Source: Spirochaetales bacterium
GTDB lineage: Bacteria; Spirochaetota; Spirochaetia; DTKZ01
DNA length: 25,502 nt
Assembly (NCBI GenBank): GCA_031266855.1
Contig: JAISAF010000063.1
Span: forward strand, 1-25,502
Reading direction: 5' to 3'
Of the stretch, positions 7,513 through 16,169 are shown in pieces (position 1 is the first letter of the stretch; each line of letters begins with the position of its first letter). The position numbers were made by a program, and so were the translations under genes. The notes under the pieces were generated by a model. That model was not told the DNA's origin and searched no databases. It saw nothing but the letters and a program-made list of their open reading frames with translations.

Positions 7513-7841
7513 CCCGTTATATTAATCTTTTTACCAAGATAGCTTTCCGTTATTACTTCCGGCGTACCGGCGTCCCCGTTTTCTTCCTCTTTTTTTTCGC
7601 CATCCCCGCGGGCCTTTTCCCGCTGATGACGGCGGTTTTCATCCTTAACCTGACGCACATTGCCGCCTTCGGTTTCCGGCGCGCCCGTAACCGAATGCTC
7701 TTCTGCCTGCGCGCGTTTTACGCCTTCGGCGTTCAGGATGACCTGAGTATGTATCTGACTGTCCCGCTGATCAGCCTGTTCCTTACCCAATTGATTCAGC
7801 CGGGAAAAAAGTACCTGCAAATCAATAGGTTGAATGGCCAT
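7509..7841 (-). CDS. Small charged protein of the flagellar operon, function unknown
   Basis: A 110-aa hydrophilic protein I cannot assign. The N-terminus (MAIQPIDLQVLFSRLNQLGK) looks helical, the middle (about 45-95) is rich in Glu, Lys, Arg and Gly and probably disordered, and the tail ends GKKINITG. It has no membrane segment. Its ATG overlaps the TAA of the upstream FapA-like gene by one base (TAATG), with AAAGGA as ribosome site inside that gene, and its own stop overlaps the next start by four bases. This tight packing on both sides supports it as a real gene despite the lack of family match. Confidence 0.75.
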   Translation of the reverse strand: MAIQPIDLQVLFSRLNQLGKEQADQRDSQIHTQVILNAEGVKRAQAEEHSVTGAPETEGGNVRQVKDENRRHQREKARGDGEKKEEENGDAGTPEVITESYLGKKINITG

Positions 7842-9778
7842 TATCCTTTCCTTGTAAGGTCTTCAGCGGATTCCTCGTACTTGATAGGTTTGACCAGGTT
7901 GTTTTCCGCTATAAAGGTAATGTTTTTGAACTCGTTACGCACATCAAGAGGCTGGGCGTCCTTAATAAGGATACGCACTCCGGGAAAAACCGTACCGGAA
8001 GAGCTTATCCTGCCCTGATAGGTAAGCTGCCCCATATAAGTGTTGACAGCCTCAATCTGCCCGGCAACGTCCTTGATCTTCGCCGCGAGTTCCTGTTTCT
8101 TCGCCACCAGCTCCTTAAAATACTCCTGTTTGTCTTCGGGGAGTTTCGTTTTCTTTTTCAAAGCCTCCAGGGTTCCCAGATTCAGATTCACATCCTCAAG
8201 CTGTTTGTCCAGGGTCTGGGATTCCGATCCCAGCCGATCCAGATTTTCCTTGCTTTTAGGGTCATACCCTACTTCCAGAATCGTTTCGCTTCCCGCGATG
8301 GAACCCAGGGCCTTTGCGTCAATTTCCTCAGCAGCCATGCAGTGACCGCCAACGATGCTTGCCCGTTTTCCCCTACAGATAATCTTCCGGTTGGCGACGA
8401 TATGGGAGTTTATGATTCCGTCGGAAACCACAACCAGGTCGCCCGCTTCCACATCCGCGTTTTCAATGAACTTCGACCACACCGATTTCCCTGATATGAT
8501 TTTACCCGAAGATTTTCCGGCGATTCCCTGGTGGACGTTAATATCCCCTTCGGCATCAAGGTTACAGCAGCCGACGGTTCCCATAATTTCGATATTTCCC
8601 GCCGCCTTGATGGAAAAACCATCGTCCACATTGCCTTTTACCACAACCGTTCCCAGAAACAGGATATTGCCGGTTTTCAGGTTTACATCGCCCTGAACGG
8701 TTTTGATATCCTCGACATTAAGTTTACCCGCAATAATGACAACCTGCCCGTTGATATCCGCGATGGCGGAAGCCTCGTCATCCGAAAGGTGAACGTTTTT
8801 GCCAATCTCGATATGGACATCCATGCCGTCTTTCGAAGGAAGCATTTTCCCCGTTACCGTGCGGCCCGCCTCGCCAAATTCCGCGGGAAGCTTCCGCGCC
8901 AGGATTTGCCCCTCAACAACATTCTGGATAAGATTCAGTTCCTTGAAATCCACACGGCCGTTTTTCTCCCGCAACTGAATCTGGGAACTGTCTGTGGCAA
9001 AGGAGTATACAATACGCGCGTCTTCGCCGTTACGGGGTTTAATGCCTTCGGCGACGAGTTTTGCCTTGCCGTATTCGGGGTTATCCGCCATGTCATGGAC
9101 AGCATCCTCAATAATGCCGTCAGTAACCCTGTTACTTTGCAAAAAACCTATCAGGGTTTCATAGTCAGGGTCAGCTCCGCCCTCGCCCGGGGAATGCAGC
9201 AACATAAAAGCCTTCATTTCGTTATCAGTAATATCCACGGTTATGATAGGATCATTGACAGGATTATGAGCGTAACCGGCGATTTTCACAAACTCCCCGT
9301 CGGCGAGTTTGACAATTTTCGCCACAAGGGCAGAATCGTAATCCCCCCGGTAACGCTGGGTTATCCTGTCCATAGCGTCAGTTTCGCTCAGTTTTCTTCC
9401 CCTGCCAAGAGGAGCGGACACTTTCAGGAAAATGCCATCAGGAGTCCGCCGGACGAAAGCCTCCCCATCGCGATCCTTTGGAACCTCTTCCAGAACATCG
9501 GCATCCCCGGTTTCCTCCGCGGCATGCGTGTCCTGCGTCTGCTGTTTGCGCGATTCATAGGCCACAAGTATCCAGGGTTTTTTCCCGACCCCAAAGGTTC
9601 CCCGCGACCCGCGCTCCACAACTTCATATTCGATTTTTCGCAGCGCCAGCCCCAGTTCGATGGCGGCCTGTTGTAGTGCGTCTTCCACGGTATCCCCGGA
9701 CGCCTTGACCCGTTTCAGGGCCTTGTCCTCCGTTACCTGAACCTTCATAAAACTCTGAATCTGATCAAGCGTTATCAT
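7841..9778 (-). CDS. FapA/DUF342 family protein with Jag-N-like domain
   Basis: A 645-aa cytoplasmic protein. The N-terminal ~75 residues resemble a Jag-N/KhpB N-terminal domain (KASGDTVEDALQQAAIELGL, SRGTFGVGKKPW). The middle is the DUF342/FapA region, including a repetitive beta-helical stretch (about 340-490, with GNILFLGTVVVKGNVDDG, NIEIMGTVGCCNLDAEG, GKIISGKSVWSKFIENADVEAG). A coiled coil (about 515-580) precedes a short end domain. FapA proteins are linked to polar flagellum assembly in Vibrio; the biochemical role is unsettled. It starts one base after the fliA stop (TAG C ATG) and overlaps the next gene by one base, so it is translationally tied to both. Jag-N domains are seen in RNA-binding or envelope-control proteins, so the fusion may link RNA or polarity control to flagella (inference). 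Confidence 0.88.
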   Translation of the reverse strand: MITLDQIQSFMKVQVTEDKALKRVKASGDTVEDALQQAAIELGLALRKIEYEVVERGSRGTFGVGKKPWILVAYESRKQQTQDTHAAEETGDADVLEEVPKDRDGEAFVRRTPDGIFLKVSAPLGRGRKLSETDAMDRITQRYRGDYDSALVAKIVKLADGEFVKIAGYAHNPVNDPIITVDITDNEMKAFMLLHSPGEGGADPDYETLIGFLQSNRVTDGIIEDAVHDMADNPEYGKAKLVAEGIKPRNGEDARIVYSFATDSSQIQLREKNGRVDFKELNLIQNVVEGQILARKLPAEFGEAGRTVTGKMLPSKDGMDVHIEIGKNVHLSDDEASAIADINGQVVIIAGKLNVEDIKTVQGDVNLKTGNILFLGTVVVKGNVDDGFSIKAAGNIEIMGTVGCCNLDAEGDINVHQGIAGKSSGKIISGKSVWSKFIENADVEAGDLVVVSDGIINSHIVANRKIICRGKRASIVGGHCMAAEEIDAKALGSIAGSETILEVGYDPKSKENLDRLGSESQTLDKQLEDVNLNLGTLEALKKKTKLPEDKQEYFKELVAKKQELAAKIKDVAGQIEAVNTYMGQLTYQGRISSSGTVFPGVRILIKDAQPLDVRNEFKNITFIAENNLVKPIKYEESAEDLTRKG

Positions 9779-9779
9779 G

Positions 9780-10568
9780 CTACATGATACCTTTCTTTAT
9801 ATTCGTGAGTTTCGATCTAAGACGTATAATGGCTTTTGTATGAAGCTGCGAAACCCGCGACTCAGTAACTTCCAAAACCTTTCCGATCTCCTTCAGGGTA
9901 AGGTCTTCATAGTAGTACAGAACCAGAACCTTTTTTTCCTTTTCCGGCAGCTCGTCAATAGTACGGATTATAACCTGTTTTATTTCTTCTTTTTCAACAA
10001 TCGCCTCGGGATTCATGCTGCGCGGCGACTCAATACTGTCGCCAATGGAAATTTTGTCGTTATCCTCCCCCGATGACCACATATCGCTCAGCGACATCAT
10101 TGAAGTTGTAGAAATTTTAAGTAAGGTCTTCCCCAGTTCCTTAATGGAAACGCCCATCGCGTTCGCCAGTTCCTCGTCAGTGGCGGCTCTTCCCAGAGAT
10201 GATTCAAGATGCCGCATGGTATCCTCGACTTCCCGGCTTTTCTGGCGGACAGACCGGGGAACCCAGTCGATAGAACGCAGTTCATCAAAAATCGCGCCCC
10301 GGATGCGGGTCACCGCGTATGTTTTGAATTTGACATGCTTATCGGGATCAAATTTGTTTATAGCATCAAACAAACCAAAAACCCCAAAACCCACCAGGTC
10401 GTCAAACTCCACATTGTGAGGCATACTAACCGCGATCTTGCCCGCCACATATTTCACCAGGGGAGCGTACTGCCTGACAAAAGTGTCACGAATCGCGGAA
10501 TCCTTGTTTTTTTTGAATTTACGCCACAAAGCGTCTTCGTCTTTTTCTTCGATAAAGCTGTCCCCCAC
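9780..10568 (-). CDS. fliA: Flagellar sigma factor sigma-28 (FliA/WhiG)
   Basis: A 262-aa sigma-28 family factor that directs transcription of late flagellar genes such as flagellin. Region 2 (about 28-105) includes RQYAPLVKYVAGKIA, FDDLVGFGVFGLFDAI and VKFKTYAVTRIRGAIFDELRSIDWVPRSVR, the hallmark of the FliA/WhiG class. Region 3 lies around 110-160 and region 4 around 205-255, with LPEKEKKVLVLYYYEDLTLKEIG and VTESRVSQLHTKAI. Start is GTG, with AGAGGGG in the end of the upstream gene as ribosome site. It sits between the two-TM protein and the FapA-like gene. No anti-sigma FlgM is recognised in the window. Confidence 0.96.
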   Translation of the reverse strand: MGDSFIEEKDEDALWRKFKKNKDSAIRDTFVRQYAPLVKYVAGKIAVSMPHNVEFDDLVGFGVFGLFDAINKFDPDKHVKFKTYAVTRIRGAIFDELRSIDWVPRSVRQKSREVEDTMRHLESSLGRAATDEELANAMGVSIKELGKTLLKISTTSMMSLSDMWSSGEDNDKISIGDSIESPRSMNPEAIVEKEEIKQVIIRTIDELPEKEKKVLVLYYYEDLTLKEIGKVLEVTESRVSQLHTKAIIRLRSKLTNIKKGIM

Positions 10569-10572
10569 GATA

Positions 10573-11211
10573 TTACCCCTCTTTATCGCGTTTGATCACT
10601 GTCTGCACAACTTTTGCAAGCAGCTCAGGATTTTGATCTTCCGTAATAGCACCCGCCTTTGAGCTTCCCCCAGGAGGCTTGGACATAACCCCGTCCTCCT
10701 GCGAATCATCGCCAGCGGCAAAAGACGCATCCAGATCGCTCACATCGGGAAGCACATCAAAATCCCCCGCGGCTTCCCCCTCCGCCGCCTGTGCCGGCTG
10801 CGGCGAGTCCGCGGCCGCAGCGGCGGCTACAGGAGGAGATGTTTCGGAATGCGGCGCCTCCTCGATTTCCTCCACCAGGTCATCCTCATCCCCCGCGGAA
10901 GACTCCGCTTCACGGAAGTCTCCCCCGCTCTCCTCCACAAAATCATCCGCGGAAGAACGCTCATGCGGGTTTATCTCCGGCTCCGTAATATCAACCAGCG
11001 AACCGGGTTCCCCATGAGGCACGAACAACTCAGGAAGTATACGGCGCAAAAGAAGCTCCAATCCAAACCCCAAACCACCAAACACAAGCGCGCCAAGAAA
11101 AGCCCGCAGAATTATTGTCCCAAAACCAACCCCGCCTATGAGTCCGAACAACAGGGAAACACAGAACGCCAGGCACGCAAAAAAAACACTGACTTTCCAA
11201 CTGTCCGTCAT
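10573..11211 (-). CDS. Two-TM membrane protein of the flagellar operon, function unknown
   Basis: A 212-aa protein with two closely spaced hydrophobic segments (about 8-26 and 29-56, the second Gly-rich: GFGTIILRAFLGALVFGGLGFGLELLL), then a long acidic, Ala/Pro/Ser-rich, probably disordered stretch (about 65-185), and a short conserved-looking C-terminal helix NPELLAKVVQTVIKRDKEG. Treponemes carry an unassigned gene between flhG and fliA; this fits that position. A GAGAGGG ribosome site lies two bases before ATG. It is separated from flhG by a 730-bp block of repeats. A weak promoter-like TTGACC-N17-TAAGTT lies just upstream, but it would start transcription inside the ribosome site. Confidence 0.8.
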   Translation of the reverse strand: MTDSWKVSVFFACLAFCVSLLFGLIGGVGFGTIILRAFLGALVFGGLGFGLELLLRRILPELFVPHGEPGSLVDITEPEINPHERSSADDFVEESGGDFREAESSAGDEDDLVEEIEEAPHSETSPPVAAAAAADSPQPAQAAEGEAAGDFDVLPDVSDLDASFAAGDDSQEDGVMSKPPGGSSKAGAITEDQNPELLAKVVQTVIKRDKEG

Positions 11212-11283
11212 AGCCCTCTCCCCTCCTACAACTTACGGGAAATAAAGCTTTTGGTCAAGTTACCCTCCCCTACCCGCACCACG

Positions 11284-11319
11284 GAATTTTTTAACCGCTA
11301 AGTCGAAGAAGTCGAAAAG
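11284..11319 (+). repeat. C-module repeat (AACCGCTAAGTCGAAGAAG)
   Basis: GAATTTTTTAACCGC followed by TAAGTCGAAGAAGTCG: a variant of the C module seen at 11478-11509, 11659-11700 and 23105-23143. Part of the repeat-filled gap 11212-11942, in which I see no gene. Confidence 0.6.
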
Positions 11320-11334
11320 ACTGTTCAAAAACCC

Positions 11335-11465
11335 ATTCGGAATTTGGGCGCCTTTTTTTACTTCGTAAAAAAACCGGGCTTTCCGGGACTCCGCTATCGC
11401 TCCGGCCCCGGCGCTGCGCGCCGTGGCTGCTTCGCATCCCTCCAATCCCTGGCGCGGGCGCCAGC
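11335..11465 (-). repeat. Composite repeat, subfamily B, copy 3
   Basis: Begins with the same 17-mer ATTCGGAATTTGGGCGC as the A copy at 3364, then a hairpin at 11353-11373 (9-bp stem, 3-nt loop), then CCGGGCTTTCCGGGACTCCG and the subfamily B body with a central short hairpin (CGGCGC/GCGCCG). The equivalent central hairpin in copy 2 is CGGTG/CACCG, again preserved pairing with altered sequence. Confidence 0.78.
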
Positions 11466-11477
11466 GGAGACTCACAG

Positions 11478-11509
11478 AATTTTTTAACCGCGAAGTCGAA
11501 AAAGTTTTC
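11478..11509 (+). repeat. C-module repeat
   Basis: GAATTTTTTAACCGCGAAG then TCGAAAAAGTTTT; the core matches 11659-11690 and 23107-23130. No coding function is seen. Confidence 0.65.
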
Positions 11510-11558
11510 ATTGCAGCTTACTCAAATCCTAAGCCATTTTAACTATTTTTTCCTGTTC

Positions 11559-11700
11559 TCCTTCCTTCCTTTTTTGCTTCCCCGCCCTTGCCCATCCCCG
11601 CCCTTGCCCATCTTCGCCCGTGCCAGTCTCCGGCTTCGCGGTATTTTTTTCTTCGTGGAATTTTTTAACCGCGAAGTCGAAAAAGTTAAATAAGTTTTTT
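11559..11700. repeat. D-C module plus exact C-module copy
   Basis: Three 14-nt units of the CCCGCCCTTGCCCAT type (about 11580-11625) lead into GGCTTCGCGGTATTTTTTTC. Then 11663-11699 is identical over 37 nt to 23107-23143 in the fliL/fliM gap. This exact match between two distant operon junctions shows recent shared origin. Confidence 0.75.
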
Positions 11701-11763
11701 TATTTCTTTTTTCGACTTAGTTGGTGATTTTTTTCTTCAAAGTATGCCGTTTTTAGCCGCTGG

Positions 11764-11889
11764 GCGGCGCGAGGGATTGCAGCGGAAAGCCCGCAGGATT
11801 TGCATAAGCAAATCCGAGGACTTGGAGCGGAAAGCCGGTTTTTTTGCGGTTTGGGAATTTGCGGCGCAATTTCCCTGACCGCAAAAAAC
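11764..11889 (+). repeat. Composite repeat, subfamily A, copy 3
   Basis: Constant block with two AGCGGAAAGCC repeats around the inner hairpin GGATTTGC-ATAA-GCAAATCC, then a longer outer hairpin at about 11840-11888 (11-bp outer stem, with a second near-perfect 11-bp stem inside carrying one mismatch). It differs from the reverse complement of the 22962 copy mainly in the inner loop and in one missing C. Confidence 0.85.
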
Positions 11890-11904
11890 GCGCCATAAAC
11901 ACAA

Positions 11905-11937
11905 GGTGTTTTCTTCGACTTTGCGGTAATTCTTTCT
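11905..11937 (-). repeat. C-module repeat adjoining flhG 3' end
   Basis: TGTTTTCTTCGACTTTGCGG then TAATTCTTTCTTCG, a diverged C module that ends about five bases before the flhG stop codon. Confidence 0.5.
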
Positions 11938-11942
11938 TCGCG

Positions 11943-12830
11943 TTACAAATCCTTTTCCGGTTCCGGGCGGCCCAGAAGTTTGCGGAGAAAACCGCCGATA
12001 CCGCTTCCGTTCCTGTATTCAACGCCTTCAAGCCGTGAAACGATGTGGCGTACACAAATGGCGGCCCTGCCCCGCGGGTCAACAATAATGAAAGGCTTTT
12101 GCCGCAAAACGGCGTTCTGTACCGAAACGTCATCGTAGACGTAGCCCAGATAATCCACTTTCAAATTCAGAAACTGGTTTGCTATGGAGATCATCCTTTC
12201 GGCTACCTTCCTGCCCTCCACAACAGACTTAACGCGGTTGACAATGAGCTTGAGCCCCAGATTCTGCTTATCCATTTCGGTTGCGATGATTTTTATGATG
12301 CCGTAGGCGTCGGTAATGGCGGTTGGCTCCGGGGTGGTAATAATGAGGGCCTCGTCCGCGGCTTCCACGAAGGACAGCACATTGTTGGAAACACCCGCGC
12401 TGGTATCGATGATAATAATATCCGCGCTGGAAAGTTCCGAAAGTTCATTAACAAAACTCCTGCGTTCCTCTTCGGTAAGGTTGGCGATTTTCGCGAACCC
12501 GGAGGCGCCGGCGACAATCTGTATACCGTAATTGGTATCCATGATGATATCATTCATGGCTTTTTGTTTACGGATAAGATGATACAGATTGTATTTGGGA
12601 ATAATGCCCAGTACGACATTGACATTAGCCAAACCTAAATCCGCGTCCATCAGGATGACCTTCTTTCCTGTCTGCGCATAGGCAATGGCAAGATTGGTAG
12701 AGATATTGGTTTTACCGACTCCCCCCTTACCGCTTGTAATCGTTATAATGCGGGTTTTGTGTTGCGACGCCTCTGGAACCGCGATTTTATTTTTCATGAT
12801 CTCCCGCAAAGTTTCTGCCTGATCCGCCAT
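11943..12830 (-). CDS. flhG: Flagellar number regulator FlhG (MinD-like ATPase)
   Basis: A 295-aa ParA/MinD-type ATPase (also called FleN/YlxH) that controls flagellar number and works with FlhF. The deviant Walker A SGKGGVGKT is at 33-41, preceded by TRIITIT. VILMDADLGLANVNVVLG (about 58-75) and IIIIDTSAGVSNNVLSF supply the other nucleotide-binding segments. The C-terminal basic tail (GGFLRKLLGRPEPEKDL) may be the membrane-targeting part. The short N-terminus upstream of residue 25 could hold the FlhF-activating segment. AGGAGGA lies five bases before ATG, and the gene starts nine bases after the flhF stop. Confidence 0.96.
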   Translation of the reverse strand: MADQAETLREIMKNKIAVPEASQHKTRIITITSGKGGVGKTNISTNLAIAYAQTGKKVILMDADLGLANVNVVLGIIPKYNLYHLIRKQKAMNDIIMDTNYGIQIVAGASGFAKIANLTEEERRSFVNELSELSSADIIIIDTSAGVSNNVLSFVEAADEALIITTPEPTAITDAYGIIKIIATEMDKQNLGLKLIVNRVKSVVEGRKVAERMISIANQFLNLKVDYLGYVYDDVSVQNAVLRQKPFIIVDPRGRAAICVRHIVSRLEGVEYRNGSGIGGFLRKLLGRPEPEKDL

Positions 12831-12839
12831 TATTCCTCC

Positions 12840-14027
12840 TCAAAGTTCTTCTTTTTCAGCAAATTGTTCTTCGATATGTTCCGCGCGAATCCGAAAGCCC
12901 GTAAGACGCTGTAGCAACTGTTTTACCGCCGCCGCCCTAATATTCTCGGGAACTCTTTGCCCGTCGCAGACGAAAGACAGAGCCTTTCCCCTGTGCGCCG
13001 CGGCGCTGATGATGTTTCCAACGCGGGGGGTTTCATCAAGCTTGGTGATAACCAGCGATTCATAGCCGAAAGGTTCAAACTGCTGCATGATCTCAATCAA
13101 ATCCACAGTCTTGGTCGTCGCGCTTAGGGCAAGATGAACGCTGGCCTTTTTGAAGGCCCCGTCAAGAAGTTCCCGCATTTCACCCAGGGTGGCAAAGTCC
13201 CTGGGGCTTTTGCCTATAGTATCGACAAATATCATATCCACATCGCGGTAGAGTGATAAATATTTTTTTAACTCCTGGGGCGTTGTTACCATATTGACGG
13301 GAATGTGCATACATATTCCGTATTTTTCAATCTGTTCCTTCGCACCGATACGGAAATCGTCGATTGTCAGAATGCGCACATCACGGCAGACCCTGGCGGT
13401 AACTCCGTAGCGGGCGGCAAGTTTCGCTATGGTTGTGGTTTTCCCGACGCCCGTGGGCCCCACCAGAATATAAACCTGGGATTTCCCGATTTCCTGTGTA
13501 TCATAAACGCAAACCGATTCGCCGATCCAGTCCACAACCCTGTCCTGGAGCGCCTCGAAATCCTCCAGTTCTTCCAGGGAGAATTCCTTTTTTATCCTGT
13601 CCGTGATTTTTTCCGTATAGGCGGGAGAAAAATCGTTTTCATACAAAAGGCCGCGTATTTTCCCGATGGAGGGATGCGCGTCTTTTTTGATGGAAGAGGC
13701 CTCACGCGTGTCGAGTTTTTCCCGAAGGGACTGTACTTCCCGCAGCACTTCCCTGAGGGTTTCGTCCTGTTTCGGCGCGGTGAGGGTCAGGATTTCCTTT
13801 TTTGTTTCCTCAAGATCGCGCGGCGCCGCGGCGGGAGCTGGTTTTGTTTCCGGTTCCAGAACCCACCCGGTAATCTCCACCGCCGGACGGGAAAAAAGTC
13901 CGAACAGGCCTCCGCTGCGTACATCCCTGTGCTGTGAAACCTTTACCTGATTCCCGTAGCGGAGCCTGGCCTGTGTGCGGGCTTCCTCGAGAGTCGCCGC
14001 CTGTAATGTAAACACCTGATATCCCAT
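12840..14027 (-). CDS. flhF: Flagellar GTPase FlhF (SRP-type)
   Basis: A 395-aa SRP-family GTPase that determines where flagella are placed. An N-terminal B-domain (about 1-60) is followed by a linker rich in Ala/Pro and Glu, an N domain (about 110-180) and the G domain: P-loop GPTGVGKTTT (190-199), ILTIDDFRIGAKEQ, FVDTIGKSPRD (267-277; usual DTAGRS is DTIGKS here) and TKLDE (328-332). It follows flhA by 12 bases, and its ribosome site is the AGGA about ten bases before ATG. It acts with FlhG at the cytoplasmic face of the membrane. Confidence 0.96.
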   Translation of the reverse strand: MGYQVFTLQAATLEEARTQARLRYGNQVKVSQHRDVRSGGLFGLFSRPAVEITGWVLEPETKPAPAAAPRDLEETKKEILTLTAPKQDETLREVLREVQSLREKLDTREASSIKKDAHPSIGKIRGLLYENDFSPAYTEKITDRIKKEFSLEELEDFEALQDRVVDWIGESVCVYDTQEIGKSQVYILVGPTGVGKTTTIAKLAARYGVTARVCRDVRILTIDDFRIGAKEQIEKYGICMHIPVNMVTTPQELKKYLSLYRDVDMIFVDTIGKSPRDFATLGEMRELLDGAFKKASVHLALSATTKTVDLIEIMQQFEPFGYESLVITKLDETPRVGNIISAAAHRGKALSFVCDGQRVPENIRAAAVKQLLQRLTGFRIRAEHIEEQFAEKEEL

Positions 14028-14039
14028 TTTCTATTATCC

Positions 14040-16154
14040 TTATTTTTCTTCCAGCTTTATTTCACCAAGAGCTTCTATTTTTATATCCGGGATAATCTCC
14101 AGCGAAGAGAGTACAACCAGTTCCGGAAATTCCCGCGCCGCGCTGGCCTTTACCAAAGCCCGCGCCGCTTCGGAACACAGAATGATAAAACTAAAACGCT
14201 CGGCGGCCTGCAAATGCTGTTTCGCGCCGCGCAGGGCCGAAATCCAGCGTTTCTGGGTTTCCGGTTTCAGGCCGCCCCGCGAGTCAATAATCGCCTGTTC
14301 CAGCCGGGGCATAATCGTAAATAAGGAAAGCGTTTTTGCTTCGTCCGCGTACTGGAAGCAGATCTGCCGCGCCAGGGTCTGCCGCGCTTTCTCCGTAATA
14401 AAGTTTACGCTTACGTTTTCGAGGCCGCCGTAATCGGCGATGGTTTCCAGTATTTCCACGATATTGCGGATGGAAACCCGTTCGCGCAGCAGATTCTGCA
14501 ATACTTTCTGGATTCCGCCAAGTCCGAGAGGAGTTTTCAGCGCGTCATCCACAACCGCGGGATAATCCTTTTTGAGCGTCTCAAGTATTGCCTGAAGTTC
14601 CTGCCGGCCCAGGATTTCCGCGGCGTGCTTCCTGATGACTTCCGTCAGGTGTGTGGCGATAATCGAGGAAGGATCCACCACCGTGTATCCTGCCCGATCG
14701 GCTTTTTCGCGCGTGTCCTCGGTAATCCACAGGGCGGGAGTCCCGAAAATGGGATCCTTTGTCTTTTCGCCGGTAACTTCCTCCCTGGGGCCGCCGGGAG
14801 GAAGTATCGCGAGATACATTCCCAGCCGCAGGGAGCTGCGCGCCACTTCTGTGCCCTTGATCTTGAAACAGTACTCCGGGGGTTCAAGGCGCATATTGTC
14901 GATAATGCGTATCTTGGGTACGACAAGTCCCATATCCAGGGCGGTTTCTTTTCTGATGTGGGTAATACGGTTTAAAAGCTCGGCCCCCTGATCGTTATCC
15001 ACCAGGGGAACAAGCCCGTAACCCAGCTCCAGGGACAGGGGATCCAGCGGCACCACGGGAGAAATTTCGGCGGCCTGTTCGGCGGTTTTTTCCCTGGCCT
15101 TTGCCGCCTGTGCGTCCGCCGCGCGGGCCGGTTTGCGGGAAAGCGCCACGGCAAGCATGAAACTGAGGAGGGCCATGGGAATAAGCACGTAGGCGGGAAA
15201 ACCAGGCAGGAAGGCCATCAGAAACAGGAGAGAACCGGCAATCCAGAAAATGATGTGCTGGCTGGTAAACTGCTTTGATACATCGGCCCCGAAAGAGCCT
15301 TCGGAAACGGCCCGCGTTACGATAAGGCCCGTTGCCGTGGAAATAAGAAGCGCGGGGAACTGGGAAACAAGGCCGTCGCCGATGGTAAAGGAGATGTAGT
15401 TTCGTATGGCGCCGTTCCAGTCCTCGCCGTGAAAGCCCACGCCGACAATAAGGCCGCCGATGATGTTGATGGCGGTAATGAGGATGCCCACCTTGACGTT
15501 GCCCGATACGAACTTTGAAGCTCCATCCATAGAGCCGTAAAAATCAGCTTCCCGCTGTAAATCCCGCTTCCTGCGGGCCGCTTCGGATTCCGTAATAGCC
15601 CCGCTGGAGAACTCCGCGTCTATAGCCATTTGTTTTCCTGGCAGGGAGTCCAAAGTAAAGCGCGCGGCGACTTCCGAAACGCGGGTCGCGCCCTTGGTAA
15701 TAACGATGAACTGCACGGCGATAATGATAATAAAGATGATAAAGCCGATAACAAGCCCGTCGTTTCCGCTGGTACCTACAACGAAGCTGGCGAAGGCGCG
15801 GATAATTTTTCCGTTAAACTTTTCCCCCTGGGCCAGGATAAGCCGTGTGGAGGAAATATTGAGTCCCAGGCCGAATATCGTGGAAACCAGAAGGATAGAG
15901 GGGAATACCGAAAACTCCAGGGCGCGCGAAGTATACAGGGTTATAAGGATGATGAGCAGGCTTAAAGTCAGATTGAAAGCCATAAGCACATCCAGGAGCA
16001 GTGTCGGCAGGGGCATGATGAGCATAGCCACAACAACTATGACGCCCACGGCAACCCAAATATCGTTACGCCGCGCCGAGGCTGCCGGGGAGAAGATTTT
16101 TCCCAGGGCGGGGAATCCGCCGCCCGCCGGTTTTACATTACTTATATCAGCCAT
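14040..16154 (-). CDS. flhA: Flagellar export protein FlhA
   Basis: A 704-aa inner-membrane component of the flagellar type III export gate, of typical family length. The N-terminal half has about eight membrane segments and the FHIPEP signature (RFTLDSLPGKQMAIDAEFSS, then DLQREADFYGSMDGA). A linker (about 340-370) leads to the cytoplasmic domain that docks export chaperones and substrates. It starts 15 bases after the flhB stop with GGGAG as ribosome site. Confidence 0.97.
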   Translation of the reverse strand: MADISNVKPAGGGFPALGKIFSPAASARRNDIWVAVGVIVVVAMLIMPLPTLLLDVLMAFNLTLSLLIILITLYTSRALEFSVFPSILLVSTIFGLGLNISSTRLILAQGEKFNGKIIRAFASFVVGTSGNDGLVIGFIIFIIIIAVQFIVITKGATRVSEVAARFTLDSLPGKQMAIDAEFSSGAITESEAARRKRDLQREADFYGSMDGASKFVSGNVKVGILITAINIIGGLIVGVGFHGEDWNGAIRNYISFTIGDGLVSQFPALLISTATGLIVTRAVSEGSFGADVSKQFTSQHIIFWIAGSLLFLMAFLPGFPAYVLIPMALLSFMLAVALSRKPARAADAQAAKAREKTAEQAAEISPVVPLDPLSLELGYGLVPLVDNDQGAELLNRITHIRKETALDMGLVVPKIRIIDNMRLEPPEYCFKIKGTEVARSSLRLGMYLAILPPGGPREEVTGEKTKDPIFGTPALWITEDTREKADRAGYTVVDPSSIIATHLTEVIRKHAAEILGRQELQAILETLKKDYPAVVDDALKTPLGLGGIQKVLQNLLRERVSIRNIVEILETIADYGGLENVSVNFITEKARQTLARQICFQYADEAKTLSLFTIMPRLEQAIIDSRGGLKPETQKRWISALRGAKQHLQAAERFSFIILCSEAARALVKASAAREFPELVVLSSLEIIPDIKIEALGEIKLEEK

Positions 16155-16169
16155 ATCTAACTCCCATTT

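Noticed and set aside
8531..9676. 381-codon open frame on the + strand over the FapA-like gene
   Set aside because: The opposite strand encodes a clear DUF342 protein with tight operon junctions; the + frame shows no recognisable domain.
11215..11250. Promoter TTGACC-N17-TAAGTT before the two-TM gene
   Set aside because: The -10 box is poor and the transcript would start inside the ribosome site.
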